A DNA stretch of 64,000 bases from SKVR01 sp046291875 (GTDB taxonomy: Bacteria; Bacteroidota; Bacteroidia; Bacteroidales; UBA7960): NCBI GenBank assembly GCA_046291875.1, contig JBKBSF010000023.1, positions 1 through 64,000 of the forward strand, in the 5' to 3' direction. Within the stretch, counting starts at the first letter, position 1, and each line of letters starts with the position of its first letter. Position numbers and translations under genes: made by a program. Shown here in pieces: positions 8,343-16,774 of this stretch. The notes under the pieces were generated by a model. The model saw only the letters and a list, made by a program, of their open reading frames with translations, was not told the DNA's origin and ran no database searches.

Positions 8343-9821
8343 TTAATCAGCCAGATTGGGGTTGGATTCAATGGCCCACTGAGGAATGGGGAAAGTATTC
8401 CACTCAGGTCCGTTGGCCTCTTTCTCCCACCAGGCCTTATTGAATACGCCGAAGCGAATCATATCCTGGCGGCGATGGCCTTCCCATAACATTTCGAAGC
8501 CTCTCTCTTTCAGCAGATCCTCAAGGGTAGCGCCTGTGATGGGGCTTAAACCGGCACGCTGACGGATCTGGTTGATATAAGCATCACCTGCTCCGGCACC
8601 ATTCTTACGAATGAGCACTTCGGCTTTCATGAGGATGAAATCTGCCAGGCGGAATACCGGGAAATGATTGCTGAGGTTTTCCTTTGCACCCATTTTTACT
8701 TCAAATTTCACAAAACGGGCTCCGGCCAGCTCAATGGTTGCAGCTGGCAGGGTACCAGGTTGCATCTCGAGAGCAGGAATAAAAGGATCCAACACCACAG
8801 GCTCGCCTGAACTAAGTTTCAGCGCCTCACCAGTGGCACTGAACTGCTGCCCCACAAGATAACCCTCTTTACGGCGGTCATTTTCTTCATAAGAATTAAA
8901 AAAATCTTGCACCACAGCCATACCGTTCCAGGGGCCTACGGCCATACGGAAAGTTTGATTGCTTTGGTAATGCAATGTACGCATGTGCAGGTTAAAACCA
9001 TGATAGCGATCTTCATGGTAAGGAATAACCCAGATGTTCTCAGGAGAATCCTGGTTATTGGTTACGAAAGGGGCCAAAGCATCGGCTTCAAGGGTGTAAC
9101 CCAGTGAAAGCACTGCATCGATATGCTCTTCAGCCTTATCCCACATGGGTGTGCCGGTATAAACCTGGGCATTGAGATAAAGTTTTGCCAGCAAGGCATG
9201 ACCCACAGCGGGGGTAACAGCTGTTTTGGAAGTTTGAGGCTTAAGTATGGCAACACTTTCTTCTGCTTCCTGCACAATGGCATTGAATACCTCAGCCCGG
9301 GGCGTTTTGGTAGGACGATCTGGTGCATCCAGAAACTGAGTTACATAAGGAACATCTCCATAATTGTCGATAAGCAGGTAATAGTAATACGCACGCAGGA
9401 TTCTTGCTTTTGCAATCGCCTGGTCAACTACTTCATCACCCGCTTGTGGCATCTGGGTTTCAATAAAACGGTTAGCCGCTACCACTCCTTCGTAGAAGCG
9501 CCCCCACATGGCGGCAATGGCTTCGGTTTCGTTGGTCCAGGAATGCTTGTGCAAAGCAACCCACTTGCCTTCGTCGTTCCAGTGCTCACCACGAATAGGA
9601 ATTACAACGGCATCACCCGTAATTTCCTGGGCAAACCACCAGCCACCCCAGTCCAAATGGTCCTGCATGGGCCGGTAAATAGGGCTCATTTGTAATACCG
9701 GGTCTGCCGTATAGGCATCCTCGGGTATTCTGTCGTACAGTACATCATCAAGATTGGTGCAACCTACCATGAAGATCATTACTGCCAGTATGGTGTTTAT
9801 AAACTTTTTCATTTTTTTCAA
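8343..9821 (-). CDS. SusD-family glycan-binding outer-membrane lipoprotein (operon 2)
   Basis: The 492-residue product is a lipoprotein (FMVGC, then TNLDDVLYD) of the RagB/SusD family. Family motifs are ILRAYYYYLLIDNYGDVPYV in the N-terminal half, GHALLAKLYLNAQVYTGTP in the TPR region, and FRLADFILMKAEVLIRKNG with LLKERGFEMLWEGHRRQDMI at the C-terminal end. It is clearly diverged from the SusD at 1526-3130, so the two systems probably prefer different ligands or ligand sizes. It lies 95 bp downstream of susC2 in the same transcription unit. Starts at 9821 and 9812 are both plausible. Confidence 0.93.
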   Translation of the reverse strand: MKKMKKFINTILAVMIFMVGCTNLDDVLYDRIPEDAYTADPVLQMSPIYRPMQDHLDWGGWWFAQEITGDAVVIPIRGEHWNDEGKWVALHKHSWTNETEAIAAMWGRFYEGVVAANRFIETQMPQAGDEVVDQAIAKARILRAYYYYLLIDNYGDVPYVTQFLDAPDRPTKTPRAEVFNAIVQEAEESVAILKPQTSKTAVTPAVGHALLAKLYLNAQVYTGTPMWDKAEEHIDAVLSLGYTLEADALAPFVTNNQDSPENIWVIPYHEDRYHGFNLHMRTLHYQSNQTFRMAVGPWNGMAVVQDFFNSYEENDRRKEGYLVGQQFSATGEALKLSSGEPVVLDPFIPALEMQPGTLPAATIELAGARFVKFEVKMGAKENLSNHFPVFRLADFILMKAEVLIRKNGAGAGDAYINQIRQRAGLSPITGATLEDLLKERGFEMLWEGHRRQDMIRFGVFNKAWWEKEANGPEWNTFPIPQWAIESNPNLAD

Positions 9822-9916
9822 TTTGTTTAAGTTAACATCGGATGCAACTTTGAGCTATTGTTCAAGAAAATCTAAACCTTTTGCTCAACCAGGTTGTATC
9901 GGTTAAATTTGTAGGA

Positions 9917-12892
9917 TCAGATGGACAGATTTACACCAAAGGTAAAGGTACGGGTCTTGGGATATACATTGTACTGATCAAGACCGAAAGACAAACCAGT
10001 AAAGCTGATCTCCGGGTCAATACCTGTATAGCGGGTAAGGGTAAACACATTGTTGGAAGCAAAGTACACACGGATGTTACGGATACCGTTTACATTTCTG
10101 AAGTTGTATCCAATGGCCAGGTTATCCAGACGGATAAATGAACCATCTTCCAGGTAGTAATTGCTAACCTTGGGTGCGTCGCGCAAACCAGGGAAGTTAA
10201 CACCATTCCAACGAACACCTTCATAGTCATCTACTGCATCAGTAATGCCGTTGAGAGCAGGCAGTGTACTGGGGTTACCAAACACCATACGGGTAACGTT
10301 GAATACATCAAAACCATAAACTGCACGGAACGCAAAGCTTATGTCCAGGTTATTATAGATTTGTAAAAAGTTGGACCAGCCAATCTCAAAATCAGGCAAT
10401 GCGCTACCCAGTGCTCTGCGCTCAGCATTGGCTACCTCGCGTGTAACACCTCCGGTTGAGGTATAGAACAGGAATGCGCCGTCGGTCTGAATACCTGCAA
10501 GCTCAGGAATAAACCAGGTTCCGATCTCGTAGCCAGGCTGCACAATCTGTGTCCAGGTACCTACCAGGCCAGGGCCACTTACCCAGCCTTCCTGCATACG
10601 AGCCCACTCAAACTTGTCATTGGAGAGCGTTATAACTTTCTGCGAGAAATGTGAGAAAGCGAAGTTGGTCCTCCACTCAAAATTGCGGCGATCAACCGGG
10701 AAAGCTTGTACAGTAAATTCCAGACCCTGCACCTGGATCTCACCCACATTGGCCCAGATACGGCCTACAGGGTTGGGGGGAACAGGTACCGAGAACTGAC
10801 CCAACAGATCGTAGGTGTTCTTGCGGAAAAGCTCAAGAGAACCTGAGATACGGTCATTGAATAAACCATAATCAAGCCCTATATTGATTTCGCGGTTTTC
10901 TTCCCACTTCAGATCAGGGTTGGCCACATGGGCAAACTGGAAAAGGATAGCCTCTTCGCCGGTTTCAAAGTTGAGGGAGTTACCGGCAGACTGGTAATAC
11001 TGAATACCCAGATAGTTACCAAACTCCTGGTTTCCGGTAATACCGATACCCGCCCTGAGGCGCAGGTTATTGATCACTGAAACATTACTCATAAAATCTT
11101 CGCCTGTAATATTCCACATAACAGAAGCAGAGGGAAACCATCCCCATTCGTTGTTCTTTCCAAACTTGGATGAACCATCACGACGGAGGGTAGCAGTAAC
11201 GAAATACTTTGAGTCGTAATTATAGATACTACGTCCGAAGAAGGAGATCAAACGATTGGAAGATTTGTACGAGTTGATATCTCCAGGGTTAATCTGCTGC
11301 AAAATAGAAAGATCATGAGGTCCTGTTACATTAAGGAAGGGGCTTCTGCCGAAGGCAGAGAAACCTGTGTAGAACTCTTCCTGGAAAGAATATCCTCCCA
11401 ATACCTCAAGAGTATGGGCATCAAACATGGTGTTGTAGCGGAGAGTGGTTTCCAGAAGACGCGTTTCGGCATTGCTGTAAGAACGGCTTCCTTCCCCTTC
11501 GCGGGTAATGATACCGGTTTTGGAAGGTTCAAAGTAGAAATTCTCGTGGTCATCACGTGTGTAACCCAGGTTGATACCTGCTACAAATCCTTCAAATAAT
11601 TCAAGATCGGCTTTCAGATAACCGAAATATCTTTTGGCATCTCTTTCATTGTGAATGGCATCGATAATACCTACCGGATTGCGGTAGTTAAAACCACGGG
11701 TATCTTCGTGGAAAGAGCCATCTTCATTTCTTACCGGATCGGTGGGGTTGCGGCGAAATGCCTGATAGAGCACATCGTTGATACCCCAGCCACCATATTG
11801 AATGTAGTTGTTCCTTTCGAAAGTACCCGACAGACCCGCTGAAACAGTCAAACGATCGTCATAAGCACGGTGGTCAATATTCAAACGACCCGTAGTTCTC
11901 TCTTTATCCGAACCCAGGATTACACCCTGGAAAATACTGTGCGCCACAGAAGCACGGTAGCTCAGGTTGTTTTCACTGCCAGAGATGGAAAGGTTGTAGT
12001 TTTGAGAAGCTCCGGTGCGATAAATCTCATCCTGCCAGTCGGTACTGGCACCTGCATCATTCCAATCCAATTCATTTCTATCTGCAAAGGAACGCAGCTC
12101 ACTGGCAGATAGCAGGTTCAGGCGGTTGGCAACGTTGTCGATAGAGTAGAAGGAGCTGAAGTCGATATTGGTTCTTTCTCCAGACTTACCCCTTTTGGTG
12201 GTGATAATAATAACACCATTGGCCCCTCTTGATCCGTAAATTGCAGCTGCTGAAGCATCTTTCAGTACGTTGAAGGACTCAATGTCGTCGGGAGAAATAG
12301 TAGTAGGATCCACTCCTGGAATACCGTCCACCACAAACAAGGGTGTTGTGCTGGTAGCCATAGAAGAAGCTCCCCTTACACGGATAGAGAAACCGGCATT
12401 GGGGTCACCACCCTGTTTAGTGATCATTACCCCTGCAGCTTTTCCCTGAAGTCCCTGGATAGGATCTGTAAGTACACCCCGGTTCATATCAGCACCTGAT
12501 ACACTTACAATGGAACCGGTCATATCAGAGCGTCTCTGAACACCGTAACCAATTACAATGAACTCTTCCAGCATCGTAATATCGCCATAGAGCTCAAAGT
12601 TTACAGTAATACTGCCACCATCAGGTACAGTAACTTCTCGACGGCTTTGATCATAGCCAACGAAAGAAGCAATCAGAGTAACGGTACCTGCCGGAGCAGT
12701 AAACTCAAACCGACCATCCATGCCTGTAACCGAACCGGTGGTAGTACCTTCCACCAATACGCTGGCACCCGGAAGGGTCTCGCCTGTGGCCCGGTCAGTA
12801 ACAGTACCGCTGATGCGGCCTGTTTGTCCAAAGGCTGTCAAATTGAAGGCCACGAACAGTAAAGCAGTTAATCTGGCAATTCTCTTTACCAT
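9917..12892 (-). CDS. SusC-family TonB-dependent outer-membrane transporter (operon 2)
   Basis: The 991-residue product has a signal peptide (MVKRIARLTALLF to FGQ), a carboxypeptidase-regulatory-like domain at about 25-115 (TDRATGETLPGASVLVEG), a SusC plug (FIVIGYGVQRRSDMTGSIV, TPLFVVDGIPGVDP, KDASAAAIYGSRGANGVIII) and a beta-barrel ending in FTFGVNLSI. It forms the transport channel with the SusD encoded 95 bp downstream. It is first in its operon; the promoter is probably the TAnnTTTG box at 13123-13130, with a second candidate (TATGTTTG, minus strand) at 12974-12981. Its N-terminal domain is nearly the same as that of the first SusC, while plug and barrel differ. Confidence 0.95.
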   Translation of the reverse strand: MVKRIARLTALLFVAFNLTAFGQTGRISGTVTDRATGETLPGASVLVEGTTTGSVTGMDGRFEFTAPAGTVTLIASFVGYDQSRREVTVPDGGSITVNFELYGDITMLEEFIVIGYGVQRRSDMTGSIVSVSGADMNRGVLTDPIQGLQGKAAGVMITKQGGDPNAGFSIRVRGASSMATSTTPLFVVDGIPGVDPTTISPDDIESFNVLKDASAAAIYGSRGANGVIIITTKRGKSGERTNIDFSSFYSIDNVANRLNLLSASELRSFADRNELDWNDAGASTDWQDEIYRTGASQNYNLSISGSENNLSYRASVAHSIFQGVILGSDKERTTGRLNIDHRAYDDRLTVSAGLSGTFERNNYIQYGGWGINDVLYQAFRRNPTDPVRNEDGSFHEDTRGFNYRNPVGIIDAIHNERDAKRYFGYLKADLELFEGFVAGINLGYTRDDHENFYFEPSKTGIITREGEGSRSYSNAETRLLETTLRYNTMFDAHTLEVLGGYSFQEEFYTGFSAFGRSPFLNVTGPHDLSILQQINPGDINSYKSSNRLISFFGRSIYNYDSKYFVTATLRRDGSSKFGKNNEWGWFPSASVMWNITGEDFMSNVSVINNLRLRAGIGITGNQEFGNYLGIQYYQSAGNSLNFETGEEAILFQFAHVANPDLKWEENREINIGLDYGLFNDRISGSLELFRKNTYDLLGQFSVPVPPNPVGRIWANVGEIQVQGLEFTVQAFPVDRRNFEWRTNFAFSHFSQKVITLSNDKFEWARMQEGWVSGPGLVGTWTQIVQPGYEIGTWFIPELAGIQTDGAFLFYTSTGGVTREVANAERRALGSALPDFEIGWSNFLQIYNNLDISFAFRAVYGFDVFNVTRMVFGNPSTLPALNGITDAVDDYEGVRWNGVNFPGLRDAPKVSNYYLEDGSFIRLDNLAIGYNFRNVNGIRNIRVYFASNNVFTLTRYTGIDPEISFTGLSFGLDQYNVYPKTRTFTFGVNLSI

Positions 12893-13122
12893 TTTAGTTG
12901 TTTTTTAATGAATAATAATAGTTTAGTTTGGTTTGTAAGCATACAACAAGCTGATACTATGATTGCAGCTTTGCAAACATAATTTCTCACTTTTAACGAA
13001 ACCATTGAAAAGCTCCCCAGCTTGTTCTTGTTGGGCTCGTCCCCATTTTGTATTGTCAGCTAAACAAGTTTTTTTAACTGATTGTTTGCCGAACGTTAAT
13101 TTTATATCAATTCTGCCGAAGG

Positions 13123-13130
13123 CAAATGTA
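13123..13130 (-). promoter_or_regulatory. -7 promoter element for susC2 operon
   Basis: The minus strand reads TACATTTG (TAnnTTTG), predicting a leader of about 220-230 nt, similar to susC1. The half-site array begins 68 bp upstream (79 bp if only the part shared with susC1 is counted). No convincing -33 TTTG is seen. A small frame at 12923-13147 overlaps this region but has no recognisable product. Confidence 0.45.
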
Positions 13131-13197
13131 TAACAAAAAATTTTCATTTGGGTAATTTCTCCCCTTGGTAATCAATATTTTGACCTGTTTTTTTCAT

Positions 13198-13260
13198 GCA
13201 AACGTTACCGCAATCGTTTGCGGTATCCTTTGCGGATCCGTTTGCGAATTCGATTGCGCC
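13198..13260. promoter_or_regulatory. Array of LacI-type half-sites with 12-bp period (susC2/lacI copy)
   Basis: Inverted-orientation heptamers GCAAACG (13198) and GCAATCG (13210) are followed by GTTTGCG (13216), CTTTGCG (13228), GTTTGCG (13240) and GATTGCG (13252). Each orientation is spaced exactly 12 bp. CGCAATCGTTTGCG at 13209-13222 is identical to 6587-6600. The array lies between susC2 (306 bp away) and the divergent LacI-family gene (316 bp away), so it could serve both. Confidence 0.7.
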
Positions 13261-13575
13261 AAAAAAACCTATTCAACTGTATTATAACTATTTGCCATAT
13301 GAAAATCCCCTGCATTTCCCCCCCCCACTTGATTCTCTGGCATTAAAAATGAATCTCCCCTGTAAATAAGGTATTTTTCGTATTTTTATACCCTGTTGGA
13401 TACATTGCCTTGTTTGCCCGATACTGCATTTTCCGGCCCATTAAAAACCAAAACCGGAAAAGTAATGTATGATACCCGGCAAAGAATCTACAAACCTGCC
13501 CACAAGTGCCACAACAGTGCCAAACGCACTGCAGGGTGGGGCTATTAACAATAACCAAAGAAACCTCAAAATCTG
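13261..13575. other. Intergenic region upstream of the LacI-family gene
   Basis: No gene is seen in these 315 bp. The region is A/T-rich with a run of nine C at 13318-13326. No exact TAnnTTTG box for the regulator was found. Confidence 0.5.
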
Positions 13576-14595
13576 ATGAAGCCACATCTCACCTCCATTA
13601 ACGATATTGCCAAAGCTCTGGGCGTTTCAGCTTCAACGGTGTCAAGAGCACTTAAGGATCACCCGGATATCAGTGAAGCCACCCGCAACCGGATCAAAGC
13701 GTTTGCCGAAAAGGTCAATTACAGGCCCAATGCACTGGCCTTAAGCCTCAAGAAGCAGGTTTCCAGCACCATTGGTATTGTAATTCCCGAAATCGTGCAT
13801 CACTTCTTCTCTTCCATTATCAGTGGTATCGAAGATATAGCCTACAGTAAAGGCTACAGGGTGATGATCTGCCAGAGCAACGAAGACTCCGGGCGCGAGC
13901 AAATGAACGTACAGGCGCTGCTCGACCACAGGGTAGATGGTTTACTAGTTTGTATCAGTAAAAGCACAACCGACTTTAGTCACTTTAAAACCGTATTTAA
14001 AAGCCAGGTGCCTATGGTATTTCTGGACAGGGTATGCAAAGAAATTGAAACCGATCGGGTTATCACCGACGATTTCAATGGGGCCCGGCTTATCACCTCA
14101 CACCTTATCGAAATGGGCTGCAGACGGATTTTGCACCTGGGTACCCTCCCGCAACTGCTCATTGGCCAGGACAGACAGCAAGGATACCTGCAAGCTTTGC
14201 GCGACAACCAAATCGCCCCGGATCCTGAGCTTGTCATCAAATGCGATACTCCTTCGGATGTAGAAACCCACAAAGCGCAAATCCTTGCCCTGGCACCTCG
14301 TATCGATGCGGTTTTTGCCGTAAATGACTTTACCGCCATTGCTGCAATGAATCTATTGAAAAACCACGGCTTCGAAATCCCCAGGCAAATTGCAGTGGCA
14401 GGATTTGGCGACGACCCCATTGCTTCCATTGTAGAACCTCCTCTTACCACTGTAGAACAACAAGGTTATCAAATGGGCCAGGAAGCCATGAACCTTCTGC
14501 TGGAAAGACTTAGCGAACCTGATAAACCACGCAAGGCTGAGGTAAAAGTGTTTCAGGTTGAACTCAAAAGACGAAAATCTTCAGATAAATCCTAA
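13576..14595 (+). CDS. LacI-family transcriptional regulator of the sus operons
   Basis: The 339-residue product has a LacI helix-turn-helix at residues 6-60 (SINDIAKALGVSASTVSRAL, then ISEATRNRIKAFAEK and the hinge-like YRPNALALSL). A periplasmic-binding-protein-like effector domain follows (about 65-335) with TIGIVIPEI, VDGLLVCIS, AVAGFGDDPIASIVEPPLTT and the dimer segment GQEAMNLLLERL. It would sense a small ligand, probably a breakdown product of the imported glycan, and bind the arrays at 6587 and 13198. It diverges from the two sus operons and is the only regulator nearby. The arrays lie upstream of the -7 boxes, so activation or looping is as likely as simple repression. Confidence 0.93.
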   Translation: MKPHLTSINDIAKALGVSASTVSRALKDHPDISEATRNRIKAFAEKVNYRPNALALSLKKQVSSTIGIVIPEIVHHFFSSIISGIEDIAYSKGYRVMICQSNEDSGREQMNVQALLDHRVDGLLVCISKSTTDFSHFKTVFKSQVPMVFLDRVCKEIETDRVITDDFNGARLITSHLIEMGCRRILHLGTLPQLLIGQDRQQGYLQALRDNQIAPDPELVIKCDTPSDVETHKAQILALAPRIDAVFAVNDFTAIAAMNLLKNHGFEIPRQIAVAGFGDDPIASIVEPPLTTVEQQGYQMGQEAMNLLLERLSEPDKPRKAEVKVFQVELKRRKSSDKS

Positions 14596-14685
14596 ATATT
14601 TTGCGGATTAATTGTGTAACTTTATCCTTTGCTCCTGGCAAAGGATTTAAAAAAATACGTTTTCAGCACTCTAATCCCCATACCC

Positions 14686-16560
14686 ATGATGAGCAGGTCT
14701 GGTTTTTCCTTTTGGTTTCTGGCATTGGCAATATTGCCCTTTATGGGCTTAGCCCAACCCCACAATCCGACTCCACCCATGAGCTGGAGATTACAGGAAA
14801 TAAATCAGGACATTCCTCTTTTGCAGCTTGACACCGGGATATCTGAGCTTATCCAGGCATGGGAGGCCCGCATGGAACACGCCCCCATGCTGCAGGGCTT
14901 CTCCGTTGAAGCCTCACATGAATTTGCCGGCAATGCAAAGCGCTTGCCTCTCCCCGATGGTTCGGCAACCTGGAGAATGGAAGTGGCCTCCGAAGGTGCC
15001 CATAAGCTTGGATTGGTTCTCTCTTCCTTTGAACCTGAGGAAGGCGACACCTTATATATTTATGTGCCTGACAGATCGCATCTTCTTACTTACACCCAGA
15101 AGGATGCGAGAAACCACGGTTTATTATCAGCTACACCCCTCCCATCCCACAGATTGATAATCGAATATAAAAGTTCAAACCCAACCCCTCCTCAATTGGT
15201 TATCGACGAATTGATTTACCTGCTTTCTGACGATGTACTGGAGAAAACAGGATTAAAAAACTCAGGCAGTTGCAATGTTAACATCAATTGCCCTGAAGGA
15301 GCCATGTGGCAAAAGCAAAAAAGAGGAGTTGTAAGAATATTGTTGCGCTCAGGATCAACCTGGTTCAATTGCAGTGGCTCACTGGTAAACAATACCCTGG
15401 AAGATGGCACTCCTTATCTGCTTACCGCCGACCATTGCGGAGCAAGTGCTTCGGCAGCGGATCTGCTGGTATGGCAGTTTTATTTCAACAATGAGTTTGA
15501 GACCTGTGTATCATCAGGCGTATTGCCCAACAACATGATGCTTACCGGCAGCACCCTGGTGGCCAAAGGTCCGCTGCAAGGGGGAACTGACTTTAAACTA
15601 CTGCTACTGCAGGATGAAATACCTCTGGACTGGAACCCTTACTTCAACGGCTGGAGCAGGTTTCCTATGGCTGGTGAAAACGGTGTAGGAATACATCACC
15701 CCTCGGGCGACGCAAAAAAAATATCCACCTATACCCAAGCCCCAACAACTGCTACCTTTACCGGAGGAATGTCAGGTTCTTTCTGGCGTCTTACCTGGGC
15801 TCAAACCGAGAGTGGCCATGGAGTTACTGAAGGCGGATCATCCGGCTCACCTTTGTTTGACTCCGACGGACTGATTATTGGAACCCTTACAGGGGGGAGC
15901 GCCAGCTGTACCAACACCCATTTGCCCGATTTCTACGGGAAATTTGACCGACACTGGCAAGCCAACGGGCAACTGGCTGAGCGACAACTACAACCCTGGC
16001 TGGACCCAAACAACCAAAGCCCTCTGCGTCTGTACGGATACGACCCCAACGCCATTACAAATTTCGTGATCGCGTGGGTTGAACCAGCTTCTTCAGGTAC
16101 AGTTTCCGGGGCAGGATATTTTGCCGAAAATGAACCGGTTCAATTATCAGCCATACCCAACGAAGGGTTTAAATTTGTAAACTGGACCGATACCCTGGGC
16201 AACCCTCTGTCGGAAGAATTAACCTATACTTTCGTAATGCCCGATGAGGAAATTACCCTAAGAGCCAATTTTGCGGAGATACAACCCCATGTTAACGAGC
16301 AGGATACATTGAGATCGGTAATGCTTATTCCTAACCCCGCACATGAACAGGTGCAGCTTCGCCTGGTCAATTTTCAGGGTACGGCGCAGGTGGTTTTATT
16401 CAACAGCCTTGGACAACGCATGAAATCCTGGAATATTCAAACCGACCTCACTTCTGAAGCATTCCCCCTCCACCTGGCGGGTTTACCCAACGGGATTTAT
16501 TTTTTGCATATTGTTCAGGAGAATAACTTCATGTTAAGAAAATTGATTATTGGCAGGTAA
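14686..16560 (+). CDS. Secreted trypsin-like serine protease with T9SS sorting domain
   Basis: The start at 14686 (MMSRSGFSFWFLALAILPF) gives a signal peptide; upstream ATGs do not. The 624-residue product has a prodomain-like region (about 25-190), then a chymotrypsin/lysyl-endopeptidase-type domain. The catalytic residues are His250 (LLTADHCG), Asp302 (GGTDFKLL) and Ser386 (GGSSGSPLF). Paired cysteines suggest disulfides outside the cell. Next comes an InlB-type bacterial repeat (about 460-535, GFKFVNWTD). The C-terminal 75 residues are a T9SS type A domain (LIPNPAHEQVQLRL, LPNGIYFLHI, KLIIGR). The protein should be exported by T9SS and secreted or surface-anchored. Substrate preference (Lys or other) is not decided. 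It follows the regulator by 90 bp on the same strand, probably as an independent gene. Confidence 0.9.
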   Translation: MMSRSGFSFWFLALAILPFMGLAQPHNPTPPMSWRLQEINQDIPLLQLDTGISELIQAWEARMEHAPMLQGFSVEASHEFAGNAKRLPLPDGSATWRMEVASEGAHKLGLVLSSFEPEEGDTLYIYVPDRSHLLTYTQKDARNHGLLSATPLPSHRLIIEYKSSNPTPPQLVIDELIYLLSDDVLEKTGLKNSGSCNVNINCPEGAMWQKQKRGVVRILLRSGSTWFNCSGSLVNNTLEDGTPYLLTADHCGASASAADLLVWQFYFNNEFETCVSSGVLPNNMMLTGSTLVAKGPLQGGTDFKLLLLQDEIPLDWNPYFNGWSRFPMAGENGVGIHHPSGDAKKISTYTQAPTTATFTGGMSGSFWRLTWAQTESGHGVTEGGSSGSPLFDSDGLIIGTLTGGSASCTNTHLPDFYGKFDRHWQANGQLAERQLQPWLDPNNQSPLRLYGYDPNAITNFVIAWVEPASSGTVSGAGYFAENEPVQLSAIPNEGFKFVNWTDTLGNPLSEELTYTFVMPDEEITLRANFAEIQPHVNEQDTLRSVMLIPNPAHEQVQLRLVNFQGTAQVVLFNSLGQRMKSWNIQTDLTSEAFPLHLAGLPNGIYFLHIVQENNFMLRKLIIGR

Positions 16561-16774
16561 TCATCTGTTTAGAATCCTGCCAGGACACAAAAGGCACGAA
16601 AAACACCACACAACACAAAGCTTTGGAAATGCCAGCAGCGCACAAAAAAGGTGGCTGTCTCGTTTTTTTTTCATTACTTTGGATGATTTTTTCGAGCAAA
16701 AAATCAACAGAGGACAAGCAAAAAACAATGCTTAAATGTAATTTTTCGCAGTTTTAATTCAAAATGATAGGAAT

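Noticed and set aside
12923..13147. 74-codon minus-strand frame before susC2
   Set aside because: It overlaps the likely susC2 promoter, has no recognisable motif and no sign of a translation start.
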